Assembly: GCF_002288925.2 (NCBI RefSeq)
Contig: NW_022098036.1
Location: forward strand, 37,064,265 to 37,128,264
Reading direction: 5' to 3'
Source of the DNA: Delphinapterus leucas
Lineage: Eukaryota > Chordata > Mammalia > Artiodactyla > Monodontidae
Length of the DNA stretch: 64,000 nucleotides
The position numbers were made by a program, and so were the translations under genes. Positions 60,150-64,000 of the stretch are shown in pieces. Below the pieces are notes generated by a model, which made no database searches, was not told the DNA's origin, and saw only the letters and a list, made by a program, of their open reading frames with translations. The stretch's first letter is position 1. Every line of letters begins with the position of its first letter.

Positions 60150-60545
60150 CCCACCATCACACCCAGGACAAAGTTGTTACTCTCAGCTTCCCTGCGGGTT
60201 TTGTCTGGGTCCCATACCTCATCCCTCCCCACAAAGAGAAAAAAAAAAAAACTTCATCCTGATGAAACTAAATTAATTACATTCCTCCAAAACCCATCTC
60301 TAAAATCTACTTCATTAGGTTTGGACCTCCGGTTTGCTAGAACAAGCCAGCCACATCCCTGTTATAAGGTCAGCTTCTCTGAACCTTCTTTGACAAAAGG
60401 TTGCTTTGTAGTTTCTAAGCTTACAGTTCTTTATACTCCCACAATTTATTCATCACTCTGTCCCCCACCCCCCAATCAGCAGTACCATCCTGGGCATCCA
60501 GTAGCCAATGCTGGGTCCTCACAATCCTATTTAGTAATCTATTCA
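60150..60545 (+). repeat. Possible L2-like fragment
   Basis: Pyrimidine-rich text with 'cttctctgaaccttctttgac' and 'ttctttatactcccacaatttattcatc' is reminiscent of an L2 3' UTR. A frame of about 150 codons crosses it but has no protein-like features beyond low-complexity lysine and proline runs. Confidence 0.35.
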
Positions 60546-60569
60546 GTTGCTCATGGTCTCACCATGTTT

Positions 60570-61285
60570 TTTCTCCCTTGTGTCCATTTACAATCAGTCT
60601 TGTTTCCACATTCGGCCCCAGACAACCACTAATCTTCTTTTTACCTCTAAGGATTTGCCTATTCTGGACATTTAATATAAATGGAATCATACAATATGTG
60701 GTCTCATGTATCTGGCTTCTTTGACTTATAATATTTTTGAAGTTCATTCATATTTTAGCACGCATCAGTGATCCTTTCCTCTTCATTGCTGAATAGTAGT
60801 CTGTTTTATGGATATATCACATTTATTTATCTATTCACCAGTTAGTTAGCATTTAGATTGTTTGCACTTTTTTGGCTACCATGGATAATGCTGCTATGAA
60901 CACACAAATGTTGGCATGGATATATGTTTCCATTCCTCTTTGGTAGATACCTATGGGTAAAATTGATGGGTCATATAATAAATTTATGTTTAATGTTATA
61001 AGAAAATGCCAAATATTTTCCAAAGTGGTTGTACCATTTTACATTTCTGTCAGCAGTGTATGAGGGTTCTAGTTTCTCCACAATCTGGCCAATACCTGTT
61101 ATTGTCTGTCATTTTTATTATAGCCATTCTAATGGGTAAGAAATAGTATCTTATTCTAATTTGAATTCACATTTCCCTAATGACAAATGATGTTGAACAT
61201 CTATTTATGTGCTTTTTAGCCATTGGTATCTCTTCTCTGATAAGATATCTATTAAAATCTTTTGCCTATTTTAAAATCGGGTTGT
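60570..61285 (-). mobile_element. Old L1M 3' end
   Basis: Reverse L1M: 'ggatttgcctattctggacatttaatataaatggaatcatacaatatg', 'ccaaagtggttgtaccattttacatttctgtcagcagtgtatgagg', 'ttctccacaatctggccaatacctg'. No coding capacity. Confidence 0.8.
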
Positions 61286-61829
61286 GAGCCTTATAATTGA
61301 GTTGGGCCTCCCTGGATCTTAAATTCTCCGATTGAATTTTCCCCAGAAATATCCTTAAGACTTTTTCTTAATGCAACAATGACTTTATTAATATTTCCCA
61401 ATACTTCCTTGCATGTTTGTAATGCTTCTTTCTCCCAGCTTGCAAAATGTTGTAAAAAAATACAATACCATTGAGTAAAATATTTTCTCTTCTAGGGTAG
61501 TCTTACAATCAGTTTGCTTAATTGGCAATACATAGCTGTTGTTTACTTTCCTTCCCCTTCCTTATTGTTTAAACAGGATGGCTTCATGCCAGTTATCCTA
61601 TTTGATTTTGTTGTAGAAACAGTACACACATTCTACCAGAAAATCTGGGTGAACGGCTATTAAACTCTGAGTCATATGCTCCCTGATCCATGGCAATTGG
61701 GGTCTCTATCTCAATAGCATGAGCCTTGAGCAGAACTTTTGAGGCATTTTGATCAAAAGTGAGTTACTACAACTAACCTTCTTCTCCTTGGTGCCTAATT
61801 CACTTTCAGTTGTGTTTTGTTTTGTTTTG

Positions 61830-62745
61830 TTTTGTTTTTTAACATCTTTATTGGGGTATAATTGCTTTACAATGGTGTGTTAGTTTCTGCTTTATAACAA
61901 AGTGAATCAGTTATACATATACATATGTTCCCATATCTCTTCCTTCTTGCGTCTCTCTCCCTCCCACCCTCCCTATCCCACCCCTCCAGGCGGTCACAAA
62001 GCACCGAGCTGATATCCCTGTGCTATGCAGCTGCTTCCCACTAGCTATCTACCTTACGTTTGGTAGTATATATATGTCCATGCCTCTCTCGCTTTGTCAC
62101 AGCTCACCCTTCCCCCTCCCCATATCCTCAAGTCCATTCTCTAGTAGGTCTGTGTCTTTATNNNNNNNNNNNNNNNNNNNNNNNNNNNNNNNNNNNNNNN
62201 NNNNNNNNNNNNNNNNNNNNNNNNNNNNNNNNNNNNNNNNNNNNNNNNNNNNNNNNNNNNNAAAGCACCGAACTGATATCCCTGTGCTATGCAGCTGCTT
62301 CCCACTAGCTATCTACCTTACGTTTGGTAGTATATATATGTCCATGCCTCTCTCGCTTTGTCACAGCTCACCCTTCCCCCTCCCCATATCCTCAAGTCCA
62401 TTCTCTAGTAGGTCTGTGTCTTTATTCCTAGGTTCTTCATGACATTTTTTTTTCTTAAATTCCATATATATGTGTTAGCATACGGTATTTGTCTTTCTCT
62501 TTCTGACTTACTTCACTTTGTAAGACAGACTCTAGGTCTATCCACCTCATTACCAATAGCTCAATTTCATTTCTTTTTATGGCTGAGTAATATTCCATTG
62601 TATATATGTGCCACATCTTCTTTATCCATTCATCCGATGATGGGCACTTAGGTTGTTTCCATCTCCGGGCTATTGTAAATAGAGCTGCAATGAACATTTT
62701 GGTACATGACTCTTTTTGAATTATGGTTTTCTCAGGGTATATAGT
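61830..62745 (-). mobile_element. 5'-truncated L1, younger lineage, containing the gap
   Basis: Reverse L1 end from a (TTTTG)n tail (61811-61839) through 'aacatctttattggggtataattgctttacaatggtgtgttag' to the ORF2 C-terminus, cut at about 62745 in 'ctcagggtatat'. It is the same family as 24905-25600 but appears longer here because 164 bases are present twice around the N-run. Confidence 0.85.
62162..62261. other. Assembly gap, 100 N
   Basis: Exactly 100 N, a conventional placeholder for a gap of unknown size. The 164 bases on each side (61998-62161 and 62262-62425) are identical apart from one base (accgaG/Actg), so the same stretch was probably written twice. Confidence 0.97.
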
Positions 62746-64000
62746 TGTAAGTGTTTTTGAAAGTGAGTTAACTCTTTTAAGCCAAGGGAATACAATTTTA
62801 AAACACTTCAAAGTGATCTTTTCATTTGATACCTTGAAATACTGCCATGCCTTTTAATATTTTGCAGTGTAAGGCAACTTCTTGGCCTCAAAGAAATCAT
62901 GTGCCACAGCAATTTAGGGATTAGAAAGAAAAGAGGCTACTGCAGTTTGGATACTCTCTTCTGATTTACTATGTGTACATCTGCAGTGTGGCCTGTGGGT
63001 TCATGCTACTGTGGTAAGCATCCCAAGTGTCACCCTAATTCTAATAAAAGAGCTCTGGCTTTGACAGCATTCTGTATGTTCACCTTGTATTGGAACAGGC
63101 TGCTGACAATTCTTTGAATTTACCTGAGGATAAAACTCTTCACCCTGCCCAGTCATCTCATCAGTTAACTTGCTGTAATTGGCTACCACAGCCCACCTTT
63201 CAGATAAGTATTTTTAGCTAAATCATCACAATAATAGGTATTTGCCAAGGTGTTTTCAGAAATCAGATGTCACTATGTACACCTGCAGCTTAGAGGGAAT
63301 GCTTGCCTATCAAACTCTCCTAAGATATTGAGAATAAATACTCTATAAGCTGCTAAAGTAAAATGCCCTCATTTGAAAATGGAAAGTCTTCATACAAAGG
63401 GGAAACACTCTAGGAGTGCTGACAACTAGAAATCTCCTCAGTCCCCCTAGTTCTGTTACATTGGTTCAAATCTTATTTAGTTTTTGCTTTTAGTTTAAAT
63501 TTGTTGAAAATTCATTGTTTGAAAGTGATATATATTAAGTGTAAGCTGGTTATAGGGTAATTATTTTTAGTTTACTCTGGATTATTTTATATATGAGATA
63601 TATGTGGAGTTTGACATATTTTGGAAATTCAATATGATTCCAAGTTTGTTCAAATATAAAAATCATATGAGTACTTAAATAGCCTGAAAGGAAATATATA
63701 AAAATATGAACAGTGGCTATCTCTGGGTAATTTTCTAAAAAATATACTTATCATATATACTTCTTGCATATTCATCTTATATACTTTCTTATCTATCCAT
63801 ATACTTTATTGGACTTTTTAAAAAGAGGATTCTTTTTTTAATGCTGCACATACTAATCATGTCTTCTCATTCACAACGTTCCTTAAAATTACACTGTCTG
63901 GCAGACAGAATACAATCAACAAGAGTTTTGAAACAAGTAGACCATCTCTTTGGAATATTATTTTGATATACTCTCTCATTCAACAACTATCAATTTGTAC

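Larger units (their letters stand above)
53220..64000. other. 5' flank of ARHGAP5, no gene recognised
   Basis: Beyond the promoter the DNA becomes AT-rich again. Apart from the SINE, L1, L2, MIR and microsatellite copies listed, I see no coding exon, RNA gene or CpG island. In particular 53990-55500, 55590-57110, 57240-57880, 58440-59120, 59500-59925, 61300-61800 and 62760-64000 are unannotated. A divergent non-coding RNA from the CpG island could run through here but leaves no recognisable signature. Confidence 0.6.

Noticed and set aside
60174..60632. 152-codon plus-strand frame
   Set aside because: Overlaps L2-like sequence, has lysine and proline low-complexity runs, and shows no domain or splice context.
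62020..62442. Long frame across the N-run
   Set aside because: It is antisense L1 sequence counted twice on both sides of the gap; not a gene.

Overview
The window is mammalian nuclear DNA, most likely from a whale or dolphin (Cetacea). The best evidence is the SINE content: about ten full-length or near full-length tRNA-derived SINEs of the CHR type, with a conserved 'gcttccctggtggc' head, an A/B-box Pol III promoter, an A-tail and mostly clear target-site duplications. Several are the short, GC-rich subtype typical of cetaceans. There is no BovB or Alu. Intron phases, an AT-rich intronic background and old L1, L2, MIR, MLT1, MER20 and Tigger copies fit a placental mammal.

The only protein-coding gene I can support is ARHGAP5 (p190-B RhoGAP), on the minus strand. 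From right to left: a CpG-island promoter at about 51.88-53.05 kb with three CCAAT boxes at its upstream edge and one or two candidate non-coding first exons; a 12.5-13 kb intron 1; a giant exon 2 (39790-35903) holding the 5' leader end, the start codon and 1240 codons (GTPase-like domain, FF domains, two pseudo-GTPase regions, phosphotyrosine/proline-rich tail); an 18.4 kb intron 2; a 148-base exon 3 (17506-17359) encoding the start of the RhoGAP domain; and then at least 17.3 kb of intron 3. The rest of the RhoGAP domain, including the arginine finger, lies beyond base 1. The short exon 3 was found by its splice sites, its phase and its match to the family sequence.

Intron 3 (1-17358) is packed with old plus-strand L1 pieces broken up by younger SINEs and one solo MLT1 LTR. 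Intron 2 carries an L2 split by a younger L1, a MER20, a hAT-like element split by a SINE, and an antisense-oriented L1 just downstream of exon 2. Intron 1 is poorer in repeats. The right end (53.2-64 kb) is the 5' flank of the gene: mostly unique AT-rich DNA, then SINEs and L1s, with a 100-base assembly gap at 62162-62261 flanked by near-identical 164-base copies.

I found no new multi-gene system. The observations most worth a second look are a chain of three upstream reading frames in exon 2, in which stops and starts overlap as ATGA up to the ARHGAP5 start; a very compact G-quadruplex motif inside the CpG island; evenly spaced CCAAT boxes; alternative first-exon donors; and the duplicated gap flanks.
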